From: Psychromonas marina
GTDB lineage: Bacteria; Pseudomonadota; Gammaproteobacteria; Enterobacterales; Psychromonadaceae
Direction: 5' to 3'
Assembly (NCBI RefSeq): GCF_030161115.1
Contig: NZ_BSPQ01000002.1
Span: 655,344 to 719,343, forward strand
DNA length: 64,000 nucleotides
Each line of letters opens with the position of its first letter. Position 1 is the first letter of the stretch. Made by a program: the position numbers and the translations under genes. Under the pieces are notes generated by a model that was given only the letters and a program-made list of their open reading frames with translations, searched no databases and had not been told where the DNA came from. Below are positions 9,101-15,713 of the stretch, piece after piece.

Positions 9101-10817
9101 TGACCATTTCAGCCTTTATACTCGCGGGTAATTGTTCGAAGTACTGCTGATATTGATCCTCAGACATTTTATTAATCAGTGGCGACATCTCTTTTAGTGC
9201 CCCTGCATCTTGCGGCAAATTAACCGCTTTTTGCTGTAAAATATCTAATAATTGTTCAGCAGATGTTGGAAATTCGTCATCAGGGCCAAGGTCATATCCC
9301 TTCGCTTTCATGTTCAACAATATATGCCAAAGCGATTGCTGTACATTAAGGTTATCGGCGCCAATGTTATGTCTGCCAGGAGGGTGGTTGTAATATACAA
9401 TGGCGACTTTTTTATCTGAATTTTGTGTTGTTTTTAACGCTAACCAAGCATTGACTCTATCGCGTAAGCGCTTCACTTCTTTGGGCTGAACTTGGCTAAG
9501 GGTTAAACTAGCACCCGTCTTGTCATCAATCTGTTGTTTTGATGCAAGTGCTAAAATATGTGGTTGTGAAATGCCTTGTAATTCAGGCATGGCAACACGG
9601 TAATGCACGCTATCACTCGGTAAACCCTGTGCCGATAATTGATATTCAGGCTGACTAAGCTCGGTGACTCTAATACCTTTAAATATTGGTACGTTGAGTG
9701 TTTTAAAGCTATCGGTTACGGCTTCACGGCTATCTCCGCCACCAATTACAAAGTCTTGTAATGCAATGATTGCAAACGCTTGTTGACGTTGTTGCAGGTC
9801 TAGCTTTGTTATCACATCTACTGCTTGCTCGCTCGCTTTACCCCAACCTGCCAATACTGAGACACATTGCCATTGTTCTTCACAAAGTTGCTGATGAAGT
9901 TGCCACTGACCCGGTTGATCACCAGTATCGTGGTCGATGATAAATACAATCGGTTTTAGTTGATTGTTAGCGCTTTCGTTAGTGTTTAGAGCATTAATTT
10001 TATCTGATAATTCAGCGGCGCTGATCAAAGACTGTTGCCAATAAAAACGAATTGGCTGTAATAGCTGTATTGCTGGCGCTTTTTCAAAACCATTGAAATG
10101 GCCAGATTTAGCGTCATGGTCGCTAGTGATACTTAACCACTCGAATAAACGGCTAATATTTTCTTTTCCTCTATTTTGCCAATAACCTCTCACTTGTAAC
10201 CATTGTGCGTAACTAGGCCACTGTGCCTGCTTACTTTTAAGGGCTTGTAGATAATCACTCTTATCAAGTGCAACCATTAATTCAGCTGCTTGTGAATTGT
10301 CTAAACGGTTAAAGTTAGCCAATAAAAAGTCTTGATGTAGCGACATGAGACGCCTATCTGAACTAACGATAAGCCTTGTTTGTAAGGCAGGCGTCTGCGT
10401 TAAATCTAAGCTTAAAAGACGGTCAACCGTTTCACCAAATACACCCGCAATTAATAAGGTCTGATGCTGGTTAATTAACCTTTGTAATTGGTTATTTGAA
10501 AGTTGATTAACTTGGCTGACATTACGAATATTAATCGTCACTTTGTTCGCATCAACCTCTGCGTTATCTATATACTGGCGAGCACCTGCAACCATCGATG
10601 GTGCAGAGCGGTCTGACACGATCACTAAAGTATTAGGCAGTTTTGTATCGGTTACTAATGCACTTGCCAGAGATGCTTGTAGCATTAAGCTTAAAAAAGC
10701 AATGACGCGAAATATATCCGATTTTGAGGACTGAGAAACACACCTTAAGGCACCCTTTAGCACTTGTTTGGGGGTGAGAAAAGAGACTGATAATAATTGA
10801 TGATATAACTTATTCAT
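6162..10817 (-). CDS. cobN: CobN-type metallochelatase with export signal and C-terminal membrane anchor
   Basis: A 1551-residue member of the CobN/BchH chelatase family, the large subunit that holds the tetrapyrrole during metal insertion (cobalt into hydrogenobyrinic acid a,c-diamide in the aerobic B12 pathway). Family segments include YYNHPPGRHNIGADNLN (near residue 475), PPHQYLAFYYHLRD and IHLGRHSTYEFLPKR (near residue 760), and RVNRLAERSG-like GAGVNRLAERSGAW. It differs from cytosolic CobN (about 1250-1300 residues). A hydrophobic stretch at residues 37-54 (VIAFLSLMLQASLASA) resembles a signal sequence, an Asn/Gln/Glu-rich linker covers about residues 1485-1520, and a C-terminal helix LLLGLVIGVFLLMLLGYLHA is followed by RKLKKLD. 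By the positive-inside rule the chelatase body is periplasmic. It lies between the CobB gene and ExbB/DUF2149; cobS and cobT are absent from the window. Confidence 0.85.
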   Translation of the reverse strand: MNKLYHQLLSVSFLTPKQVLKGALRCVSQSSKSDIFRVIAFLSLMLQASLASALVTDTKLPNTLVIVSDRSAPSMVAGARQYIDNAEVDANKVTINIRNVSQVNQLSNNQLQRLINQHQTLLIAGVFGETVDRLLSLDLTQTPALQTRLIVSSDRRLMSLHQDFLLANFNRLDNSQAAELMVALDKSDYLQALKSKQAQWPSYAQWLQVRGYWQNRGKENISRLFEWLSITSDHDAKSGHFNGFEKAPAIQLLQPIRFYWQQSLISAAELSDKINALNTNESANNQLKPIVFIIDHDTGDQPGQWQLHQQLCEEQWQCVSVLAGWGKASEQAVDVITKLDLQQRQQAFAIIALQDFVIGGGDSREAVTDSFKTLNVPIFKGIRVTELSQPEYQLSAQGLPSDSVHYRVAMPELQGISQPHILALASKQQIDDKTGASLTLSQVQPKEVKRLRDRVNAWLALKTTQNSDKKVAIVYYNHPPGRHNIGADNLNVQQSLWHILLNMKAKGYDLGPDDEFPTSAEQLLDILQQKAVNLPQDAGALKEMSPLINKMSEDQYQQYFEQLPASIKAEMVNGPLGHLHANIDSYLHGEGNTLLANISLVERNNVLKQLLNTIASTSSDLHHALDGVAHKGRSRTLDLLDQLTDNYQQLVQQQRDKKTTNKSLWLEAEQLKDAIIAMNIEGIRGWGNAPGKTMVWNNEILLPGVLFGNVFLGPQPPRGWEINEELLHANMTFPPPHQYLAFYYHLRDVFQAQAIIHLGRHSTYEFLPKRAVGLSASDYPSLIIEHIPSIYPYIVDGVGEGIQAKRRGQAVMIDHLTPPLATTELYDGLLQLRQLIESAEAAMNEDTRKKAIKALRHKIEVLNLQDELVASMHEELQVRGIGFGEVDDHFLLHEVGHYLTHLQEDFMPLGLHVFGQDWENDAVSTMLNSIIKGETSLSEIQREQIESDLIASPSAEMKALFNALNGGFIAPGKGNDPVRTPASLPTGRNFYALDGSLIPSKLGFETGQQLATKARQENPLTDSTHKEAVILWASDAVRDEGAMIAFGMDMLGVKPIWNQRGILKSLQLVELDEQRDKRRDIVFTTSGLFRDLYAQQLAWLDKSVLLALAASKQDIEQKHPALRSALTAALEPIENLLSAQTHLLDEPISNNMVASNWLLEAQALLRLDPSLSASQLGRQASYRIFGTAPGAYGAGVNRLAERSGAWHERKQLGEAYIKRMSHAYGVEGTEFTNGNNVSALFRQQLGKVNSTYLGRASNLYGLIDNNDAYDYLGGLNLAIETVNGEQPNSFVISHANNSNLSIEPLQTALLSELRGRFLNRQWIEPLMNQGYAGARTMGSEFIENLWGWQATSPEIIHDWVWEDLKAVYIDDSLQIGLNDFLQEQHNVHVQSNILAIMLVAIEKGFWQADQQTQQQIAEQFANNIVEHGIPGSGHTHANHPIYAYIKPLLTAQLEQQLSEVLATAKHTPEQDNSEQAVNYQHIQEITAGVLDNTAEQANPIENNANENNDTQNNEKQTGESNRPLLLGLVIGVFLLMLLGYLHAHRKLKKLD

Positions 10818-10864
10818 GAATAACCTGTTAGTTTGATAAGACCGAGATAAATGTGGTAGGTCTT

Positions 10865-12328
10865 TTAAATATTGTGATTTGTAGATGCTGCCTTCTGGAA
10901 CAGCTTAATAGCTAACGCTGGATTGCTTGGTAAATACCAATGCATGTAAGAAGCAATAATATTGCCATGTTGGTAAACATATTCTCCTAAACGTTGTGAT
11001 GGGAAATGGCGTGCTTGGCTGACTGGAGTAAGCGAAATTTTCGCGCTTGAATAATGAAAGCTATGACCACGCATTATAATTTCATTATTATTATTATCAT
11101 GTCCATCGTTTGTTGTTGAAGAACCAAAGCAGGGCAGTGAGGCAGATTGTGACCCAATCGCAGTAAGACGTTTATTCATGACTGCTGTGCCGGGTAATAG
11201 TCCTACCATCTCAAATTGCTGCTGATTAAAGTCAGTTAAGTGTTCGAGTAAATAAAGCATGCCACCACATTCTGCAATGATAGGTTTGTTGCTTTGGGCA
11301 AAGGTTCTGATAGCGCTAATAAAGGCAACATTGTTAGACAGTTGTTGTGCATATAGCTCCGGGTAACCACCTGGTAAATAAAGTGCATCACACTCAGGTA
11401 ATACGGTGTCATTAAGCGCAGAGCAATATAAAATAGTTGCACCTGCTTGCTCTAAAAATTCAATATTAGCGGCGTAAATGAAATTAAAAGCTTGGTCTTT
11501 AACGATCGCGATTCGCGTATTGGCTAATGCCTTTTCGTTGGTGGTTGGCGTTTCATCGTTAAGATTAAGTAAACCATCATTGTCTACCTTTGCCTCTGTA
11601 TAAAACTCAACGCTAGGGGGCAAGTTAACCAGCTTAGTTTTTGCTATATAAGCGGCAGCTGTATCTAATTGACTATCAATCTCTTGAAGTTCTTGAGCTT
11701 GTACCAACCCAAGGTGACGCTCTGGTAATGTGATCGCTGCTTCATTAGGAAGTCGTCCAAATAAAGTAAATTGCGAGTCTAAGCTGGCTTCAAGTATTTC
11801 TATGTGTCTATCGCTGGAAACCTTGTTGGCGATGACACCTGCAAAGGGCAAATTTTGTTTATATTTGGCTAAACCAAAGGTAACTGCGGCAAAGGTTTGC
11901 GCCATTGCAGCTGCATCAATTACAGCCAATACAGGAATATTAAAGTAGGTGGCAATATCTGCACTACTTGGCGTTCCGTCAAATAACCCCATTACTCCTT
12001 CGATAAGGATCAGGTCAGCGCTTTGAGCTGCTTGATACAATAATTCTCTGCACTGTTTTTTACCAACGATCCATAAATCAAGTTGGTATACTAATTCGCC
12101 ACTGGCTTGCTGAAGAATCATCGGGTCAATAAAATCTGGGCCCACTTTAAAAACCGTGACCTTTTTACCTTGATTACGATGATATCGAGCTAGGGCAGCG
12201 GTGACTGTGGTTTTTCCTGAGCCAGAGGAAGGGGCTGAAATAACTAATGCAGGACATAAAATACCACTGCCTTCAGGGTGAGTAACTGAATCATTTAATA
12301 ACACATTATCTGCATTGTTTATGTTCAT
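10865..12328 (-). CDS. cobB: Cobyrinate / hydrogenobyrinate a,c-diamide synthase
   Basis: This ATP- and glutamine-dependent amidotransferase amidates the a and c side chains of the corrin ring; it belongs to the CobB/CbiA family in the cytoplasm. The N-terminal dethiobiotin-synthetase-like ATPase domain opens with ISAPSSGSGKTTVTAALAR (P-loop) and KVGPDFIDP. The C-terminal class I glutaminase domain has the nucleophile cysteine in IAECGGMLYLLEHL near residue 353 and the GHSFHY segment further on. Its 487 residues fit the family (about 430-480). It sits 47 bp upstream of cobN; in the aerobic pathway its product is the CobN substrate, so the pair is biochemically adjacent. No other corrin-ring genes are in the window. 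A symbol of cbiA would be equally valid. Confidence 0.9.
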   Translation of the reverse strand: MNINNADNVLLNDSVTHPEGSGILCPALVISAPSSGSGKTTVTAALARYHRNQGKKVTVFKVGPDFIDPMILQQASGELVYQLDLWIVGKKQCRELLYQAAQSADLILIEGVMGLFDGTPSSADIATYFNIPVLAVIDAAAMAQTFAAVTFGLAKYKQNLPFAGVIANKVSSDRHIEILEASLDSQFTLFGRLPNEAAITLPERHLGLVQAQELQEIDSQLDTAAAYIAKTKLVNLPPSVEFYTEAKVDNDGLLNLNDETPTTNEKALANTRIAIVKDQAFNFIYAANIEFLEQAGATILYCSALNDTVLPECDALYLPGGYPELYAQQLSNNVAFISAIRTFAQSNKPIIAECGGMLYLLEHLTDFNQQQFEMVGLLPGTAVMNKRLTAIGSQSASLPCFGSSTTNDGHDNNNNEIIMRGHSFHYSSAKISLTPVSQARHFPSQRLGEYVYQHGNIIASYMHWYLPSNPALAIKLFQKAASTNHNI

Positions 12329-12367
12329 AAGAAATGCCTTTTTATTGTCTATTCAGGGGGGGAGCGA

Positions 12368-12976
12368 CTAAGTCTTACTATGAATAACGTTATTTTTTGT
12401 TGCATAAGGTAAGATAAAACGATTAAAAACCCAATCAATCATAATGACTGAAGCAACGTAAAAAATAGGATTAGAGACTGAACGGAAAAAATATTTTTGA
12501 ACACGCAGGATATATTCATTCAAAGATGGATCGATGAAGTAACCAGATAACAGGTAAAAACTACCATTAGAGATAAAGAACGCAATTGCGCTGGCAGTGA
12601 CAAGTGCCGTGCTGATTTGTAATATGTTTAATAGCGTTGATTTATTCAGCCAATTTGCACGACCATAAAAACCACCTGCAAACATCGCAGCATAACTTAA
12701 TGCGAGAGCGGGGTATGCAACGGTTAAACAACTACCTAGTTGACCACGTACGTATGACGTACTCAAGTCGATGACAATAGACAGAAGATAAAAAAACCAA
12801 AAGCTTTTAATGGTACGTAAGTACATGCCTGCAATAAAGAATATTGCACTTGAGGCGCTTGGGAGTTGGTTAAATGTTTCAAAGTGATTGCCACGAGTTG
12901 CCAACATCAAAAAGGTCAGTAGCGCGAAGAGTGGTATTAATGAGGTTATTGGGGATGTGAGTGAATTCGATTTCAT
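12368..12976 (-). CDS. BtuM-like membrane protein, candidate cobalamin uptake component
   Basis: A hydrophobic protein of about 202 residues with five or six membrane segments, first gene behind the cobalamin riboswitch. After a short N-terminus comes LATRGNHFETFNQLPSASSA, then FFIAGMYL and a middle segment GQLGSCLTVAYPALALSYA with a single conserved-looking cysteine. I associate this layout with BtuM-type single-component ECF-like cobalamin transporters, which use one cysteine to handle the cobalt ligand; this is from memory of the family and not a search. I chose the ATG at 12976, preceded by GGA, over an in-frame TTG 39 bp upstream. The riboswitch context makes a role in corrinoid transport likely; exact family is uncertain. 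Confidence 0.55.
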   Translation of the reverse strand: MKSNSLTSPITSLIPLFALLTFLMLATRGNHFETFNQLPSASSAIFFIAGMYLRTIKSFWFFYLLSIVIDLSTSYVRGQLGSCLTVAYPALALSYAAMFAGGFYGRANWLNKSTLLNILQISTALVTASAIAFFISNGSFYLLSGYFIDPSLNEYILRVQKYFFRSVSNPIFYVASVIMIDWVFNRFILPYATKNNVIHSKT

Positions 12977-13186
12977 AGTATGTCCATTAATTAAATTAAC
13001 GGTGTAGGAAATCAAAGTTAGTAAATAAGCAGCATGAGTAATTAAACGTCAACTAAGGATCAGCAGCATTAGCAACAAACATGATCAGACAGCAATAATG
13101 ATTAAAAGTAATCTATTGCTGTGGCTCGATAGTGTCCGTTGTCACTTTACTAGTCTCTGAATCGCCGCCCACCGCAGTTGTCGAGT

Positions 13187-13390
13187 AGATCTAGGCCGGT
13201 CTCCGGACTCCTGTTCATCGCTATTGCAACACCTTCCCATATTGTTATCTAACATTATGTTAATAAATACAGTGGTTTAGTTGCAGCTCACAGTTACCGT
13301 TGCGGGGGCAGTACTGGGTTTTCACCAGTTTCACGTTTCACCTTCATTGCTGCTTAATTAAACGTAAAGCAGAAAGAAGACACCTAAATC
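13187..13390 (-). promoter_or_regulatory. Cobalamin (B12) riboswitch controlling the CobB-CobN operon
   Basis: Read on the minus strand the region has the ordered conserved parts of the cobalamin aptamer: a 5' segment TTAGGTGTCTTC (near 13387-13376), then GGTGAAACGTGAAACTGGTG, the B12-box core CCCCCGCAACGGTAACTGTG (near 13304-13285), and the 3' part AGGAGTCCGGAGACCGGCC (13211-13193). It ends about 210 bp upstream of the first operon gene. Binding of adenosylcobalamin normally lowers expression, so the five genes downstream should be induced under B12 shortage. The region between aptamer and gene (12977-13186) holds the unidentified expression platform. Confidence 0.93.
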
Positions 13391-13700
13391 GTGTTGGACG
13401 ATACGTTAAATATCCCATTGTTACAATGTGTTAATCATATTGTTGGCAAGTATTTTGTGTATTTAATAGGTAATTTTGATGGTAGGGCTAAGCACTAAGA
13501 AAGGTATTTCATGCATTAGAATCAGCTTCCAACTGGCTGGAACGTCCATCTATATTGCAGTTAACTGATGATTATAATCACCTTATGATTTGATCTTCAC
13601 CGTATAAAACCGCACAATCCTTTCCTATTTTGCAATATGTCTTTTCTACGTAAATTATTGCATTTAAGTATCAATATCGATTCTAATCAAGAGTGAAAAT
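13391..13700. other. Divergent intergenic region upstream of riboswitch and SPOUT methyltransferase
   Basis: This 310-bp stretch must contain the promoters of two divergent units, the minus-strand B12 operon and the plus-strand methyltransferase. I see AT-rich sequence but no promoter hexamers good enough to call. No ORF of note and no repeat is evident. Confidence 0.4.
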
Positions 13701-14243
13701 ATGTCTTCAAAAATACAGCTTAGTAAAGAGGAGCTGAGATTAACCAAACCAGCGCGTGATGAATACTTAACTAAACCTAAAATCCCATTAATTGTGGTAT
13801 TAGACCATGTGACTAACAGCTATAACATCGGCGCTTTCATTCGTTTAGCGGATGCATTTGCGATCGAAAAAGTCATTGTTTGTGGTGCACTAACTATCTC
13901 AGATAAGAAGATGAAAAAAGCGTCGAGAAATGAAGCGAAATGGGTCGATGTTGAATATAGTGATAGCACGACGACCACTCTGCAAAATTTATTAGATAAC
14001 GGGCATACCATCTATAGTGTTGAACTATGCCAAGCCTCCGTTGATTATAGCTGTGTCGCTTATTCATCTCCGGCTGTGTTGGTCTTAGGCAATGAGCGCA
14101 AAGGGGTGAGTGAGGAAGCATTAAAATTAAGTCACCATCAGATACACATCCCTATGTTTGGCATGGGTAATTCGTTAAATGTTTCTACTGCTGGTGCGAT
14201 TGTATTAGCAGAGTGTGCGAATCAAATTCGTAAGCAGTCATAA
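13701..14243 (+). CDS. SPOUT-family RNA 2'-O-methyltransferase (TrmH/SpoU type)
   Basis: A 180-residue knotted methyltransferase of the TrmH/SpoU class, which methylates ribose 2'-OH in tRNA or rRNA using SAM. The three SpoU motifs are present in order: motif 1 NSYNIGAFIRLADAFAI (residues ~36-52), motif 2 LVLGNERKGVSEEAL (~124-138) and motif 3 IPMFGMGNSLNVSTAGAIVL (~148-167). It lacks the extra N-terminal substrate-binding domain of RlmB, so the RNA target cannot be named. It stands alone, divergent from the B12 operon and upstream of a pilin gene. Class certain, target unknown. Confidence 0.85.
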   Translation: MSSKIQLSKEELRLTKPARDEYLTKPKIPLIVVLDHVTNSYNIGAFIRLADAFAIEKVIVCGALTISDKKMKKASRNEAKWVDVEYSDSTTTTLQNLLDNGHTIYSVELCQASVDYSCVAYSSPAVLVLGNERKGVSEEALKLSHHQIHIPMFGMGNSLNVSTAGAIVLAECANQIRKQS

Positions 14244-14371
14244 TATCAGTACTTTTTAATTCAATTTAAAGTAGATAAAAGTGGTCAATACCTCAGCTAC
14301 TTTTGTTGTTAGTGGCTGAAAACGCGCTTATTCTCTAAACTAACAAGTATCATGGAATAAAAGGACAAAAT
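14244..14371. other. Short gap upstream of pilin gene
   Basis: This 128-bp gap contains CAAATACC-like AT-rich DNA and ends in a Shine-Dalgarno AAGGAC at 14361-14366. That site is 5 nt before the TTG at 14372 and 17 nt before the ATG at 14384, so the sequence favours the non-ATG start for the pilin. Confidence 0.4.
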
Positions 14372-14962
14372 TTGAAAATATTTATGAAGTCCAATAAGCG
14401 TGGTTTTACATTGATCGAACTGGTTATTGTGATCATCATTCTTGCTATTTTAGCGGCCGTTGCGTTGCCGAAATTTATCGATCTCCAAGGAGATGCGCGC
14501 GAAGCGGTAATCAAAGAGGTATCTGGTACCATTCATGCCTTTGATAATTTAGTGTATGCGAAGGCTGCCATTTTAGGTATTGAAACAAATGATAGAAATA
14601 GCTCTACAACGTCTCAAGATACGCAGGGTGGTTTTTTTGTTGATGGTAACTTTGTTTTAACAATACATGGTCACCCATGGTTATTTGATGGTCCGACACT
14701 GAGTAATTTATTGGACGCTGATGTACAATTTCAAACAGATAATACTGCCAATGCTAATTGTGTTTATAGTGGTGATTTTTGCGCAATGATGTTCAATGGC
14801 CCTGATGCCCCTGGTGCTATCGGGATCCCATTCTCACCTGGTAATGCGGTTGTTATTTACAACCCGAATAGTAGTGTGGATGATCAATGCTTTGCCTATT
14901 ATATTTTTGACCGTGCTGATAATGGTGTGCAAATCGGTGCTGTTACCTCTGGATGCCAATAA
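14372..14962 (+). CDS. Type IV prepilin-like protein (MshA-type pilin)
   Basis: A secreted pilin-type protein. The N-terminus is a class III prepilin leader: KSNKRG is followed by FTLIELVIVIIILAILAAVA, with Glu at position 5 of the mature form, cleaved between Gly and Phe by PilD and N-methylated. Then comes LPKFIDLQGDAREAVIKEV, very like MshA of the mannose-sensitive haemagglutinin pilus. Mature length is about 184 residues with a Cys pair near the C-terminus (NANCVYSGDFC, QCFAYY, TSGCQ). The TTG start (14372) fits the ribosome site better than the ATG at 14384; both give a workable leader. No pilus assembly genes are nearby, so it is an orphan pilin or pseudopilin. Its 3' end is duplicated as a remnant at 18141-18187. 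Confidence 0.85.
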   Translation: MKIFMKSNKRGFTLIELVIVIIILAILAAVALPKFIDLQGDAREAVIKEVSGTIHAFDNLVYAKAAILGIETNDRNSSTTSQDTQGGFFVDGNFVLTIHGHPWLFDGPTLSNLLDADVQFQTDNTANANCVYSGDFCAMMFNGPDAPGAIGIPFSPGNAVVIYNPNSSVDDQCFAYYIFDRADNGVQIGAVTSGCQ

Positions 14963-14969
14963 ACTGTTA

Positions 14970-14999
14970 ACAGCCATACCCATATTGCGGTATGGCTGT
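14970..14999. terminator. Hairpin between pilin and gcvT fragment (probable convergent terminator)
   Basis: The perfect 11-bp stem ACAGCCATACC/GGTATGGCTGT has an 8-nt loop. It lacks a T-tract on either strand, so terminator activity is moderate at best. A diverged second copy sits at 18195-18223 between the pilin remnant and intact gcvT, as part of the segmental duplication. Confidence 0.55.
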
Positions 15000-15013
15000 C
15001 TATCAAAGGTTAT

Positions 15014-15410
15014 TTAGCTACGAAAATAAGACTGCGCAACAAAAGGCATTTTAGTGACGAACATTGCTAATTTTTTACCACACACCTCTGCAAAAATTGC
15101 AGTTTCTAGTATTGCAAACTCAACATTGACGTAGACCATTGCAACCGGATTTGTGATAGATGGACAATATTTACCATTGGTTACAATACCAATTTTGTTA
15201 TCCTGTGCATCAAATAACTTAGTACTTTCACGTACGGGCACCTAATCCACTTATGCCACTTCATCATCAGCAAGTAGTTCACGTGCGAAGGCTTCTGCAT
15301 CACCTGTAGGCATTGAGATTTCATAACCATTTTCACTCGTGTAACTTGAATGACTGACATTACATTCGACACCGGAAAGCTGACACTAAGCAATATGATC
15401 ATAGGCCAAT
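15014..15410 (-). pseudogene. Decayed 3' fragment of gcvT
   Basis: This is a remnant copy of the gcvT gene found intact at 18238-19356. Positions 15014-15241 match the last ~75 codons closely, including VGKKLAMFVTKMPFVAQSYF-like C-terminal sequence and the TAA stop. At 15242 the homology jumps, missing about 215 bp that correspond to 18471-18685, and continues in another frame to about 15410, where similarity ends. The 5' half of the gene is absent. Frameshifts and the internal deletion make it non-functional. Together with the pilin remnant at 18141-18187 it brackets the GH86 gene and marks the borders of an inserted segment. Confidence 0.88.
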
Positions 15411-15693
15411 CACCCTATATTTTTCAAGGCTTTGGTTAATAATTTTTATCTACCAATACTTCCTCAAAAAAGTTAAATTATAGAGTTACTTTAAGAATAA
15501 ACATTTCCTTGTTGCGAGCAAAAAAAGGAGTTTGTTGGTTCTATATCAATTTATGTTTAACAGGGGCCTTTTTCGGTGTTTGACAAGTCAAATTGGATAT
15601 CAAGGAAGATAATCGATTAAGTGCTCCATAATATGCCTCTATTGACTCTGCTTTGTTATCTATTGTCGTTGTCACTATTTATATCAATCATTA

Positions 15694-15713
15694 ATTTTCG
15701 AAGGAACGAAAAT
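15694..15713 (+). promoter_or_regulatory. Hairpin presenting the ribosome-binding site of the GH86 gene
   Basis: ATTTTCG (15694-15700) and CGAAAAT (15707-15713) form a perfect 7-bp stem whose 6-nt loop AAGGAA is the Shine-Dalgarno sequence; the right arm includes the AT of the ATG start at 15712. The start codon is therefore partly buried in a small RNA hairpin, which could reduce or gate translation. Confidence 0.5.

Noticed and set aside
13013..13015. TTG 13015 as start of the BtuM-like gene
   Set aside because: It adds a polar 13-residue extension; the ATG at 12976 has GGA at a suitable distance and gives a typical N-terminus.
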